DNA of 64,000 bases from Pyxidicoccus parkwaysis (GTDB lineage: Bacteria > Myxococcota > Myxococcia > Myxococcales > Myxococcaceae), in contig NZ_CP071090.1 in the NCBI RefSeq assembly GCF_017301735.1, forward strand, positions 2,966,001 to 3,030,000. The letters are read 5' to 3'. Below the pieces are notes generated by a model that did no database searches, had not been told where the DNA came from, and saw only the letters and a list, made by a program, of their open reading frames with translations. Every line of letters begins with the position of its first letter. Position 1 is the stretch's first letter. The position numbers and the translations under genes were made by a program. Below are positions 19,701 through 28,900 of this stretch, piece by piece.

Positions 19701-22700
19701 GCGAGGTGGAGCGCGGTGAGGGAGGAGGAGCACGCCGTGTCCACGGCCATGCTCGGGCCGACGAAGTCGAAGAAGTAGGAGACGCGGTTCGCCGTGGAGG
19801 AGAACAGCGACGACGTGGCGACGGGGGCGCCCTGCCGGGCGGCGTCGGCGCCGATGAGGCGGTAGTCGCCCCACATGACGCCGACGAAGACGCCGACGCG
19901 GTTCCTCGGGGCTGTGAAGTCCTCGGGCTTGTAGCCGGCGTTCTCGACGGCGCCGTACGCCGTCTCCAGGAAGAGGCGCTCCTGCGGGTCGAGGAATGCC
20001 GCCGTCCCGGGCGGGATGCGGAAGAACAACGGGTCGAACTTGTCCACGTCGCTGAGGAACCCGCCGAAGCGGCACAGCGGCGCACCGTCCGTCGGGTACG
20101 TGCCCGAGGGCCAGCGGTCCGACGGAATCTCCGTCACCGAGTCGCGTCCTGCCTCCAGGTTCCGCCAGAGCTCGTCGAGGTCCGAGGCGCCCGGGTAGCG
20201 GCCGCTCATCCCCACCACCGCGATGTCGAGGCGGCGCGAGTGAGAGATATCCGGTGGTGCCTCGCGGCCGAGATGACGTTGCGAGCGCGAGGCGCTTGAT
20301 GGCTCCTCACGGTCGTGGTGGCCATGCGAAGGTGATGCGGCCGCCGGTTCCTCGCGCTTGAACTCGGGGCGCGCATGGACCTTCGCCGGTTCTCCCCAGA
20401 CGACCGTGACCTGTGCCCTGTCCTCCGCGAGGCACGCTTCGAGGATGTCGAGCCCTGCTTCATCGGGAAGGAGGCCGAGCCCCGCACCCTTGCGAAGGGC
20501 CTCCGCCTGCGAGGCCGACACGCCCATGCCGCCACCGCTCCACAGCGGCAGGTTGATGCTGACGGTCCGGTGCCGGTGCGCGCCACGGAGCCGCAGTGCC
20601 TCCTGCTCCTCGGCGAACGCATCGAGGAAGCGATTCGCGGCCGCGTAGTCGCTCTGGCCCGGGTTCCCCGCTACCGCCGCCAGCGCCGAGTAGAACGCGA
20701 TGAGTTCCAGGTCATCGCCCGCCGCCGCGCGAGTGAGGTTGATCGCTCCAGCCACCTTGGGCCGCACGACTTCCTCCGCTGCCTCTCGGGACGCCCCACG
20801 CATGAACCCGTCGCGAAGCACGCCGGCCGCATGCAACACGGCATGCAACGCACCAAAGTGCTCGCGTGCGACTCGCACCGCGCGGGCCGCGTCTTCCACC
20901 GACGCGACATCCGCGCGGACATAGAGCGCGTCACCGCCCAGCGCCCGCAGTTCGGAACAGAAGGCGTCCACCTCGTCATCGCGCTCACGACGTCCGGTGA
21001 GGACGAGCTTCGCACCCAGCTTCGCCGCCAGCCGCCGAGCCGTCAGACGCCCGAGGCCACCCAGTCCACCCGTGATGAGGACGACGCTTCCCCGACGAAG
21101 CGCACGCGCTGGTCGCGGTGCCTCCAGGGGCGCGAGCCTGCGCACGTGCCGCACTCCACGGGCGTAGCGAACCTCGGTCTCCGGCGTATCGAGCGCGGCC
21201 TCCCGTGCGGCGACTGTGAGCAGATCCCGCTCCGCCGTGGCATCCATGAGAATCGAACGGAAGGCCAGACGAGGAACCTCCAGTCGAGCGCTGCGAGCGA
21301 AACCACCCAGCGCCGCGGCGCAGGCCCGCGAGAGCTCGTCATTGTCGGGCAGGAACGCATACAGCCGCTCGCTCACCGTGCCGGGCTCCGCCAACGCGCG
21401 TGCGACGTCGCGGAAGGGGAGGAATGCCTTCTCCAGGAAGCGCGCACCGGCCCCACGGCCCCACAGGTAGAGCACGGCCGAGAACGACCTGTGTTCTGAC
21501 TGGAGCTGCCGGAAGAGGAGCCGGAAGTCACCGGGCTCCGCTGGATTCAGCGTGAACGTGTCGCCTGCTGCTTCGAACCGCGCGCCTCTGCGCACGCGGA
21601 CCAATCGCGTCCCACTGGCGGAAGTGAACCGAAGGCCTTCGTCCTCGAACACGAGGACCGACTCCAGCGGACGCGGCGCGCCCTCGTGGACGGAAGAGGG
21701 CTCCCAGTCGAACCCGAAGAACATCGCCTGGTCGTCGGGATGCACCGACGGCTTCGCGACCACGGATTCGGCGGGGCGCTCCTCGCGAACAATCCCGGCG
21801 ATCGGAACCCGGTACTCGGCGCCGAACTGGGCGTCGAGGTAGCCCGCGAGCGCGTCGATGGTCTGGTACTCGAAGAGGAGCGTGGGATAGAGCGCCTTGC
21901 CGACGCGCCCTTCGAGCGTCTTCGCGACCATGAGCAGGTGGGACGATTCGAGGCCGAGGTCATAGAAGCCGATGCTCGGGGTGACCTCTCCGCGAGGAAG
22001 GTGGCCGATGTTCGCCACCATCTCGCTGAGGTCCTCGACGATTCGCGCGCGCCGCGTCTGGGCCGGGACAGCGGCGCTGACATTCACCGACGGCGCCGGA
22101 GCAGGGCGCGAGTCCACGGCGGCAGGACGCGATGCGGATGCCGTCAGCCTGCGGATGAGGTCATCGCTGCGAACGCGCTTCACCGTGAGCCGCTCGTACT
22201 CGGCGATGAGCCTTCCATCCGCGTCGTAGAGCCGCAGGTCGGTCTCCAGTACATCGCGCTCGCGCGCCGCCGCGCCCGCGCGCGTCTCCACGTACACCGT
22301 GTCTCCCGACCGCCCCCACGCCCGAAACGCGTGGATGAACATGGGGATGTATGCGCTCCCGGCCTCATGTTCGGAGTGAGGGTCGATGAATGGGATGATG
22401 GTCGACGTGTCCAGGAACGCGGGATGGAGGAAGAAGTCCTCCCGCCTGCGCAGGGCTGCATCCCCCAGCGACAGCTCAGCGATGACGCGGTCCCCGACAC
22501 GCTGGACAGTGCCACGGGTCCGCATGAAGTCGCGGTGCTGGATGCCGAGGCGCTCGGTCCGCTCGTAGATGGCATCGAGCGAAACCCCCGACCTCACGAC
22601 ACCGCGGAGCGAGGCGAGGTCGAGCGGCTGCACCAACCGGTTCGTCGCCTTCGTGCGGAGCGTACAGGACGCAATCGCCTCCTCACCGGCCTCGAGGTCC

Positions 22701-22996
22701 TGGCCGCTCTTCTCGCGCCGCGCGCTGATGCGGACGCGGACGCCGTTGTCCACGCTCTCGGTCCGGAAGAGGATGCGCTGGTCGAAGCCCTCCGACAGCG
22801 CGACTGGTGTCTCGAAGAGGATGTCGCTCAGCTCCAGTTGCTCCGGCGCAATGCCGGCGGCCTGGGCGATGCGGCAGAGCCCGTCGAGGTACACGACGCC
22901 CGGGAGGATGCGCACGCCGTGCACGCGGTGGTCTCGCACCACCGGGTCGTCGTAGCGGAGGAGCGTCTGGACACTGGGAATCACGATGCTCGTCAT
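10757..22996 (-). CDS. Trans-AT polyketide synthase, PKS-C (last megasynthase, terminal thioester reductase)
   Basis: 4079 residues, starting inside the PKS-B stop (ATGA overlap 22993-22996). Domains in order: DH (1-285; HRVHGVRILP, His23; Asp196), ACP (Ser351), KR (about 637-800), KS6 (about 921-1350, Cys1089), C-methyltransferase (about 1530-1850, EIGAGTGGTS), ACP (Ser1943), KS7 (Cys2237), a dead ACP with Asp2726 for Ser, ACP (Ser2830), KS8 (Cys3079), ACP (Ser3597) and a thioester reductase from about 3690 to the end (GVTGVLGG; YQETK, Tyr3849-Lys3853). All three KSs keep Cys and both His. No AT and no thioesterase are present. The first DH-ACP-KR block completes the module begun by KS5 of PKS-B. 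The KR has Ala771 where the catalytic Ser is expected, and the DH lacks the Gln/His of DxxxQ/H. Reductive release should give an aldehyde or alcohol. Confidence 0.95.
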   Translation of the reverse strand: MTSIVIPSVQTLLRYDDPVVRDHRVHGVRILPGVVYLDGLCRIAQAAGIAPEQLELSDILFETPVALSEGFDQRILFRTESVDNGVRVRISARREKSGQDLEAGEEAIASCTLRTKATNRLVQPLDLASLRGVVRSGVSLDAIYERTERLGIQHRDFMRTRGTVQRVGDRVIAELSLGDAALRRREDFFLHPAFLDTSTIIPFIDPHSEHEAGSAYIPMFIHAFRAWGRSGDTVYVETRAGAAARERDVLETDLRLYDADGRLIAEYERLTVKRVRSDDLIRRLTASASRPAAVDSRPAPAPSVNVSAAVPAQTRRARIVEDLSEMVANIGHLPRGEVTPSIGFYDLGLESSHLLMVAKTLEGRVGKALYPTLLFEYQTIDALAGYLDAQFGAEYRVPIAGIVREERPAESVVAKPSVHPDDQAMFFGFDWEPSSVHEGAPRPLESVLVFEDEGLRFTSASGTRLVRVRRGARFEAAGDTFTLNPAEPGDFRLLFRQLQSEHRSFSAVLYLWGRGAGARFLEKAFLPFRDVARALAEPGTVSERLYAFLPDNDELSRACAAALGGFARSARLEVPRLAFRSILMDATAERDLLTVAAREAALDTPETEVRYARGVRHVRRLAPLEAPRPARALRRGSVVLITGGLGGLGRLTARRLAAKLGAKLVLTGRRERDDEVDAFCSELRALGGDALYVRADVASVEDAARAVRVAREHFGALHAVLHAAGVLRDGFMRGASREAAEEVVRPKVAGAINLTRAAAGDDLELIAFYSALAAVAGNPGQSDYAAANRFLDAFAEEQEALRLRGAHRHRTVSINLPLWSGGGMGVSASQAEALRKGAGLGLLPDEAGLDILEACLAEDRAQVTVVWGEPAKVHARPEFKREEPAAASPSHGHHDREEPSSASRSQRHLGREAPPDISHSRRLDIAVVGMSGRYPGASDLDELWRNLEAGRDSVTEIPSDRWPSGTYPTDGAPLCRFGGFLSDVDKFDPLFFRIPPGTAAFLDPQERLFLETAYGAVENAGYKPEDFTAPRNRVGVFVGVMWGDYRLIGADAARQGAPVATSSLFSSTANRVSYFFDFVGPSMAVDTACSSSLTALHLACTSIARGECDAAIAGGVNLLLHPDKYLLLRRMNMTSSDGRCRSFGAGGDGYVPGEGVGALFLKPLERALADGDTIHGVIRGTAVNHGGRAAGYTVPHPVAQAEAIRLALEASEVDPDSIGYIEAHGTGTSLGDPVEIVGLSRAFEGRTRPLAVGSVKSNIGHLESAAGVAAVTRALLQLRHGRIAPSLHSQTLNPAIDFASTPFRVPQVAEPWPRLVGPKGEVPRRAGVSSFGAGGSNAHVVVEEFIDTRPVVPSLERELLVLSARSQERLRVHASRMARYLRTTDRTDFANIARTLQVGRPALDARLALVAENVAQAADLLERHLAGSGSGVFTGTAETNGDASVLVDRYRFGDLEGVAALWVRGTAADWSALNGGPRRRVPLPGQPLERKRFWIDVPTAAPTVETGFAAQVRRAFEQGLTPTSEELERGQQKLGHYAAAALYRRFRTMGFPSEGETRDVRTLKEQLGVRDTFARFFDACLEILERHGSIAREGEHVRVLGASEDPARLREELLSRFPELTPYLRLLDTCLDAYPETLRGQRAATAVLFPNASLELTSAIYRDSRAYSFTNDLVARLLVSAVQVRASTERRPFRILEIGAGTGGTSRAVLEALARLGADVEVHYTDISGGFVAHGRETFGKAYPFTRFRILDLEKDPVAQGFSPASFDAVFSANAVHAVADIDEALARIKTLLVPDGLLVLSEATTNTEALALTFGLLDGWHRYRDPERRIRNAPLLSVDGWRQTLTRIGFRGFTAYGPGLSADAELSQRVIVAGSDGAVPVQAPVKTETVSPSAPVPAPMAPARERPEALERAIAVLVAEGLGASLEDIRPERSFSEYGVDSILAVKIVERLNTRFGLSLKSTVLFDHPSVRALARHAAAQGARVQTETPSSPEPTDAAQRGPARTERTASPESSVSAQEAPGHFGAPTASVPSAASQPARTHVEAPTSSRTAMSSTARPLPGRSLDIAVVGMSGRFPGARDYRELWANLAAGRDSVTEVPPERWNFADHFQPWPPAPGKTYSKWGGYLSDVDRFDPLFFNIVPAEADFMDPQQRLFLQESWKALEDAGLDASRLARARCGVFVGATNSDYATLIRQRGLFGSNHVFTGNSLAILPARVSYYLNLKGPCFAVDTACSSSLVALHQACQSLASGECDLALAGGVSVFVTHEYHLLASSLGMLSPGGRCKSFDDSGDGFVIGEGAGVVVLKPLARALADGDFIHGVIKGIALNQDGRTNGITAPSSLSQAELEVEVYERFGIRPETLGYVETHGTGTKLGDPIEIEALTAAFRRYTDRRQFCAIGSIKSNIGHPSHAAGVASLIKVLLALRERRLPPSLHFRTPNRLIDFDSTPFFVNTELRDWTSEGPRRAAISSFGFSGTNCHLVVEEHTESRPRMSRPARPQLVPLSARTEDSLRRYAKDLGRFIEEHPRADLADLAATLQTGRSTFEHRTAIVADSVEELRTKLAAVASGTLVPGVYSGTADPDAQPDRVQLTPEADSHRTATAWASGAAFDFAGLHAGAMPRRIPLPTYSFEDERCWLPEVEARQVTRTAMPSREEPATPDTRTAESRQRSEEAARTAAPTPREPSTPDTRTAVRLAAAAQLSVAAGELDFHAPSEELGFDDVTRAALVERLNCDLGTDLRADAFSVGTTLTELSERLASAHIPPKPRLPEAVMDRPRSSPEAKVIDSELFRRAEDYMKRALAEAFRLPPERLRTRALLQDYGIDSVLINKFNKQLEATFGALPKTLFFEYQTIHDLAGYLVQHHGARLAAVLDGPTVGMNVPSTVAPPQAVAPPPTPVRESPKPRVQDIAVIGMSGRYPMARDNDELWENLLAGRDGIVEIPKDRWDHSQYFSEDKDEPGATYAKWGGFLSDVDKFDPRFFNLSPKEAEVMDPQQRLFLETAWAALEDAGYTPRRISESARARGKKDAGVFAGVIYGEYSFFVDIPIAGYWAVPNRVSYHFGFNGPSFAVDTACSASLTAIHLACESLRRGECAYAIAGGVNVSVHPGKYLLMSYGRFASSDGRCRSFGAGGDGYVPGEGVVALLLKPLQDAREDGDRIYGVIRSSTINHGGRTNGFTVPSPNAQANLITEALEEAGINPRDLSYVEAHGTGTALGDPIELAALTKAYRRFTQDRRYCAIGSAKSNIGHLEAAAGATGIVKTLLQLQHETLVPSLHSETVNPNLDFDSSPFYLVRDVRPWPRGAGGDTSQPRLASVSSFGAGGSNAHVIIEEHLEAPRPAVTDGGPHLILLSARREERLHEAAKNLLRFLRSERGAKTPLGDIAWTLMVGREAFEHRLAVVASSHEELVARLEDFVGGRKAQGTHAGVARTHRDTDDIPGEAAPDREYLRNLYESSYLMRLAEFWSQGWVIDWEELRGARRGRVVSLPSYPFARERYWIVPEEFRRKGVAPNTAPVARLPAVVEPVVQPRVEPVKAAPAPVAAAAPFTPPPADGDFRARLQAQVKSIFAELTKLPESELDVDADFFDFGFDSVASVRMLNRLMKVYGARVPATAMQEYNTIRTFVNHVVDAGYIKEDSAPVPAQAAHSGAPVANAAVPASTPVTEKLTRTEPFPVENIFITGVTGVLGGKLLHDLLTTTNARISCLVRGDSLEQARKRIQYFVETYDPEGRLAEAFRQRVTPILGDVTFDHFGLDAAAYARLAAETDVTFHAAGKTTLVTFYEALAPINVEGTRRVIDFALLTKHRYMVYVSSFSALGDRLNFNNPPFTERDLELGQGYDHLPYQETKYQAEKLIRAATERGLVWNIFRPGNIMGDGHTGRYPFAEVSVKGVYYDIFKTVIESGLSMMSPVHWDITPVDYVSSAMIHLALRRPSYRETYHLTNPDIRRYYDVVNHLREHGYDIQFTSIDDFFKLANERRILRKGTNTPYDSQTLEMFKYGVEIFGKIHYEESSYANCAYTRSILGPAGIDCPTIAQLIPVYLEHCIAVGYLPPPDTRMPVTPGAVVNGARARAG

Positions 22997-25900
22997 GGCG
23001 CTTTGGCACCTGTCGAAGACAAATGGCCCGGCCGCTCGGTGACGAGGGGCTCGAAGCGAAGGAGTGGCGCGGCTTCACCCGGTGCGCTCGCGATCGGCTC
23101 GAAGCGCAGCACTGGCGCCTCGGCACTCGGAGCCGGCGCGGCCGCGAGAGGCACACCGGCGTCACCCGGCCGGCGTGCGGGAAGGAGGTAGCTGCGCTTC
23201 GCGAACACAGGAGCCGGAAGCGGCGTCCGGCGTGGCGCGTATGGGCCCACGTGCTCCTCGAGGACCATGTGGCAGTTCGTCCCGCCGAACCCGAACGCGC
23301 TGATACCCGCGCGTCGCAGCTGCCCGCTGGAGACGCTCCACGGGCGAAGCTCGCGGTTGACGAAGAATGGCGACTGGTCGAACGCGAAGCGTGGATTCGG
23401 CCGCTCGCAGTGCAGCGTCGGCGGGAGCTGCTTCCGGTCGAGCGACAGCGCCGTCTTCACCAGCCCCGCGATGCCCGCGGCCGACAGCAGGTGCCCGAGG
23501 TTCGTCTTCACGCTGCCGACCGCGCAGAACCCACGAGCCTCCGTGGCACGGCGGAACACCGTGGCCAGCGCCTTCAGCTCGATGGGGTCGCCAATCATCG
23601 TCCCCGTCCCGTGCGCCTCCACGTACGAGACGTCCGCCGCGGACAGACCGCTCTTCGCGAGCGCGGCCTCGATGACCTCGACCTGCGCCTCCATGTTCGG
23701 CGTGGTGATGCCCATGGTGCGTCCGTCGTTGTTCACCGCGGACCCACGGATGACCGCGTAGATGCGGTCGCCATCGCGCACGGCCTCGTCCAGGCGCTTG
23801 AGCATCAGCGCGCCCACGCCCTCTCCGGGGACGAAGCCGTTGGCTCGCTCGTCGAAGGTGTAGCAGCGCCCATCCGGGGAGAGCGCACCCGCCGCGCTCA
23901 GCGTCAGGTAGGTGAGCTCGTCGAGCATCAGGTCGACGCCGCCCGCGACGGCCGCATCGATTTCGCGCTCACGGAGCGCCTGGCAGGCGAGGTGGACGCT
24001 GACCAGCGACGACGAGCAGGCCGTGTCGACGACCAGGTTGTTGCCGCGCCAATTGAAGTAGTCGGAGATGCGAGCGCCGATGAAGTTCTGACCGACGCCG
24101 ACGATGGTGGTCTTCTCCGGCTGCTCGATGCGGCCCATGTAGTTGCCGACGCGCGTGCCGACGTAGACGCCGACCCGGCGGTTCGACAACTCCTCGCGCG
24201 TGTAGCCTGCGTCGAGCGTGGCGAGCAGCGAGGTCTCCAGCATCAGCCGCTGCAGCGGGTCCATCTGCACGGCGAGGGACTCGTTGATGCGGAAGTACCC
24301 CGGGTCGAACTGGTCGATGCCGTCGATGAAGCCGCCCCACTTGCTGTTGGTGCGCCCGGGGCCCGGTTCCGGCGAATAGAAGAGGGCAGGGTCCCAGCGG
24401 TCGCGCGGCACCTCGCGGATGGAGCACTCGCCGCGCGCGAGGTTGTCCCAGAAGCGGTCCTTGTCCGGCGCACCTGGGAAGCGGCACGCCATGCCGACGA
24501 TGGCAATTGGCGCCGTGCGGTCAGGAGACGCGGACACTACCGGGGCAGGTGAGGCCGCCCTCCGAACAGGGACCTGCTCCGCGGACGGGCGGGGCACATC
24601 AGCCGTAGATACCGGGGCAGATGCGTCCGTCCTGAGAACGGGAACCTGTGCTGGGAGCGGACGAGGCACCTCCACCGAAGGCGCCGGTGACTCTCCGGCG
24701 AACCGCTCCGGGTAGCGCTCGACGAGCAGTGCGGAGAGCGAATCGAGCGTGGGGTACTCCAGCAGGAAGCCCGGCTCGAACGCCGCGCCGACGACCTTCT
24801 CAATCTGCTTCACCGCCGACGCGATGAGCACGGAGTCCGCGCCGTACTCCTCGAAGCGGACATCCCCCCGGAAGCGCTCGGGGGCGAGCTTCAATTCGGC
24901 CGAGAAGATTCGAACGAGCGCGGCGTACGCGGCCGCACGGCCACCACCGGCTCCATTGCTCACGATAGCCGTGCGAGCCACGGGGGCCGACGAGGCCGTC
25001 CTGGGAGGAGCGTCCACCGTGAGCCTCGGTATGCCGATGGCGGGCAGGACGACCGGTGCCCCGGCGATTCCGAGGGCGCCATCGAGGAGCGCGAACCCCT
25101 GCTCGACACTGAGCGCCGCGAGCCCGGCGCTCCGGTACGCATCGGTGGTCGTCTCGCCAAAGCCCGTATCGCGGAACGACGGCCAGTTGAACGAGCGGAA
25201 CCACGTGCGTCCCCGGTGATGCTGGTACTCCGCGAAGCGGTCGAGGAACGAGTTCGCGAGCGCGTAGTCCGAGAGCCCCACCGCGAGGCCAGGCAGCACG
25301 GCGGACACGGACGAGAAGAGCACGAAGAAGTCCGGGCGCTCGTCTTCGAGCAGGTCCGTCAGGACGTGGGTGCCCTCCAGCTTCGGCTCCAGCACACGCT
25401 CGAAGCCCTTGCGCGTCTTGTGGAGGAAGGCCGGGCTCTCGTCGGATACCGCCCCCGCGCAGTGGAGGACTCCGGCGACAGGGCCGAGCGACGCGCGCAC
25501 CTCGCTGAAGAAGCGCCGGAGCGCCGCGCGGTCGGTGAGTCGCCCCGTGTAGAGCAGCACCGTCGCGCCACGTGCCTCCAACTCCAGGATGGCGCGCACC
25601 TTCCGTGCATCGGACGAGTCCTCACCCGCGACGCGAGCCCACTCCGAGCGCGGAGGAAGCGCCTGCGCCCCCAGGAGCGCGAGCCGCCGAGCGCCACGCT
25701 CGACGAGCAGGCGCGCGAAGCCCGCTCCCAGCCCACGAGTCCCGCCGGAGACGACATACGCGCGGTCGGGAGCCACCGACAGCGCGGGCTTCAGCGGAAC
25801 CTCACGTAGCGCGGGCGCCTGTCGCTGTCCGTTCCGATAGCGGACCTGGCGCTCGTCGGCCGTCGAACCCGGAGCAGAAGCCACGGTCCGTTCCGCTTCG

Positions 25901-28900
25901 GCGGCGAGCAGAGCGAACAGCGTCTCGTGCGCAATATCCGCACGCTCCACGTCGATGCTGCGTGCAGTGACACCGCGATACTCGCCCGCGATGGCGGTCA
26001 CGAGACCGTGCACCGGCGCCCCAGCCAGCGTATCCCCGGAGAGGAGGCCCGCAGTGACATGCAGCAGGAGGAAGGGCGCCGTGCCGCGTTCCGCCAGGGC
26101 GCCCTGGTAGAAGCCGATGCGTCCGTACTCGACGCGACCCCCATCATCGGCGCGGGTGAGGTCGCAGAAGTCCAGCACACCCTCGATGCCCCGAGCCTGA
26201 GTCAGCACCTCGCGGGCCAGTGCGGCTCCCGCATCGAAGTCGTCCCTGTCCAGCGCCGGCAGCCCGGTGGAGGCAGCACGCGAAACGCGGCCGACCTCGA
26301 TGACTCGCAGCCGGTCGGAGACGAGCGTCGCGAGCGCATGCCGGAGTGTCTCGGGAGCAGAAGCATCATGCAGGACGACGAGGCGCCGCTCCGAGAGCGG
26401 CGTGGAGGCCACCGAGAGCGGCGCGGCACGCCACTCCCGGACGTGCGCACTCAGGCGCTCGGGCGCGGGCATCGGCTCCGACCGGCGGGGCGCGGAGTCC
26501 TCCTGCTTCGGGACGTCTTCAATCCAGTGACGCTCGCGGGCGAAGGGATAGGTCGGGAGAGGCACCCTGCGCCCGCCGTTCGCTCGCAGCGAGCCCCAGT
26601 CAATCTCCGAGCCGGACGTCCAGAAGGACGCGAGGCGGTCCAGCTTTCCGCCCTCGAAGAGCATGCGGACATACGCCTGGTCTTCGGTGTCCGACGCGCG
26701 CAGGCGCGCGGTGCCGCTTGTCTCCGCGCCGGCGTACACACCGTCTCCGAGCTCATCCTTCTCGACGAAGGCGGCGAGCTTCGCCCGCAGCTCGTCATGG
26801 TCCCGCACGAGGAACGCGAGCCGTTCCGGCATTGCCTCACGCGCGACCTGGAGCGTGTACGCCACATCCGCGAGCGGCGGCGGACTCCCGGCCAGCCACT
26901 CCAGATGGTGGGCCGCATGCTCTCGCAGCCGCTCGCGGTCCTTCGCGGACAGGAGAACGAGCTCCCTCCGCGCGGACACAGGTGCCGCGCTCCTCGTGTC
27001 GACATACTCCTCGATGATGACGTGCCCGTTGGACCCGCCCGCGCCGAAGGAGCTGACAGCGGCGCGCCGTGGCACCTCCTCTCCATCGTCACGGAGGGGA
27101 CGGCGCCACTCCAGGGGCTCGCTCACGACGCGGAACGGCGTGCTGGCGAAGTCGATGTGCGGATTCGCGGGCGTGCTGTGCAGGGACGGAACGAGCGTCC
27201 GGTGCTCCAATTGGAGGAGCACCTTCGTCAGCGCCGCAATCCCGGCCGCGGACTCCAGGTGCCCGATGTTCGACTTCACGGAGCCGATGGGGCAGGTGCC
27301 ACCTTCGGGCATGTGCTCGCGGAACGCCTGCGAGAGCCCGGCAATCTCGATGGGGTCTCCGAGCGCCGTGCCCGTCCCATGTGCCTCGACGTAGCTGATG
27401 GTCGAGGGCTCGACGCCGGAGCGCTCCAGGGCCCGGCGAATGAGCGCGGCCTGGGCGTTCGGGTTCGGCACGGTGAAGCCATTCGCATGGCCGCCGTGGT
27501 TGATGGCCGTCCCCTTGATGACCGCGTAGATGTGGTCTCCGTCGCGCTCCGCGTCCTCGAGCGTGCGCAGCACCACCGCGCCCACGCCTTCACCGGGGAC
27601 GTAGCCGTCTCCGCCCTCGCCGAAGCTGCGGCACCGGCCGTCGCTCGACATGAAGCGCCCCTGGCTGAGCGCGAGGTACTTGTACGGGTGCGTGGACAGA
27701 TTCACTCCGCCCGCGAGCGCCAGCCGGCAGTCGCCGCTGCGCAGGCTCTCGCAGGCGAGATGCAGCGCGGTCAGCGACGACGAGCACGCCGTGTCCACCG
27801 CGAGGCTCGGGCCCTGGAGGTCGAAGAAGTACGAAACGCGGTTCGCGATGCTCCAGTGCGCGGAGACGGGGAGCGGGCCTCGTCCGAGCCGCGCGTCCTC
27901 GGCGCCGTAGAGCTGGTAGTTGCTCCACATCACACCTACGAAGACGCCGGCTTCCTCGGGACGGATGCCACCACGCCGCAGGCCGACGCGCGTGTAGCCC
28001 GCGTCTTCGAGTGCGCCCCAGGCGATCTCCAGGAACAACCGCTCCTGCGGGTCGAGCAGCTCGGCCTCTCGCGGTGAGATGTTGAAGAAGAGCGCGTCGA
28101 ACCTGTCCACATCGTCGAGGAAGCCGCCCCACTTGCTGTAGGTGCCGCCCGGCTTCTCGCGGTCGGGGTCGAAGTAGCGGGCGTGGTCCCAGCGGTCGCG
28201 TGGAATCTCGGTGATGCAGTCGCGCCCCTCGGCCAGCACGCGCCAGAAGTCCCGCAGGTTTCGCGCGCCCGGATAGCGGCCGCTCACGCCGACGATGGCG
28301 ATGTCCGTCGGGCCGGACGCACGGCCAGCGCGCTCTCGGGCCGGTGCCGCGCGCGCGGTACGGGGCGCGGGCATCACGGGGGCCGGTGCCTGACGAGTCG
28401 CAGGCACCACGGGGGCCGGTGCCTGACGAGTCGCAGGCAGCACGGGGGTGGGTGCCTGCTGAGCCGCGGACTTCACGGGGGCCGGCGGCTGCTGGACCGC
28501 ATGCGCCACGGAAACCGGTGGCGGAGCCGCGACGGTCCGCACGGCTGTCGAGCCGGGCTTCGCATCGAGCAACTCATGCAGCCGGTCCGCGTGGTTCTCC
28601 GCGAAGTACCCCGCGAGCGCATCGAGCGTGCCGTGCTCGAAGAAGATGGTCGGGAACAGCTCCACGCCCAGCTCGCGCTCCAGCTCCCGCGTCGCGCCGA
28701 GCAGTGCCGCCGAGCTGGCCCCCAGGTTCATGAACCCCCGGTCCACTGGCAGCCCACCGGTGATTCCGAGGACCCGGCGCAGGCGTTCCTCGAGGAAGCC
28801 TCGGACCCGCAGCTCGAAGGGCTCGTCCGCCGTGTCGTGATGGGGCTCCGGGAGCGCGGCTCCCGTGTCGAGCCCGGCGAGCAGCGTCATGGCCTCTTCG

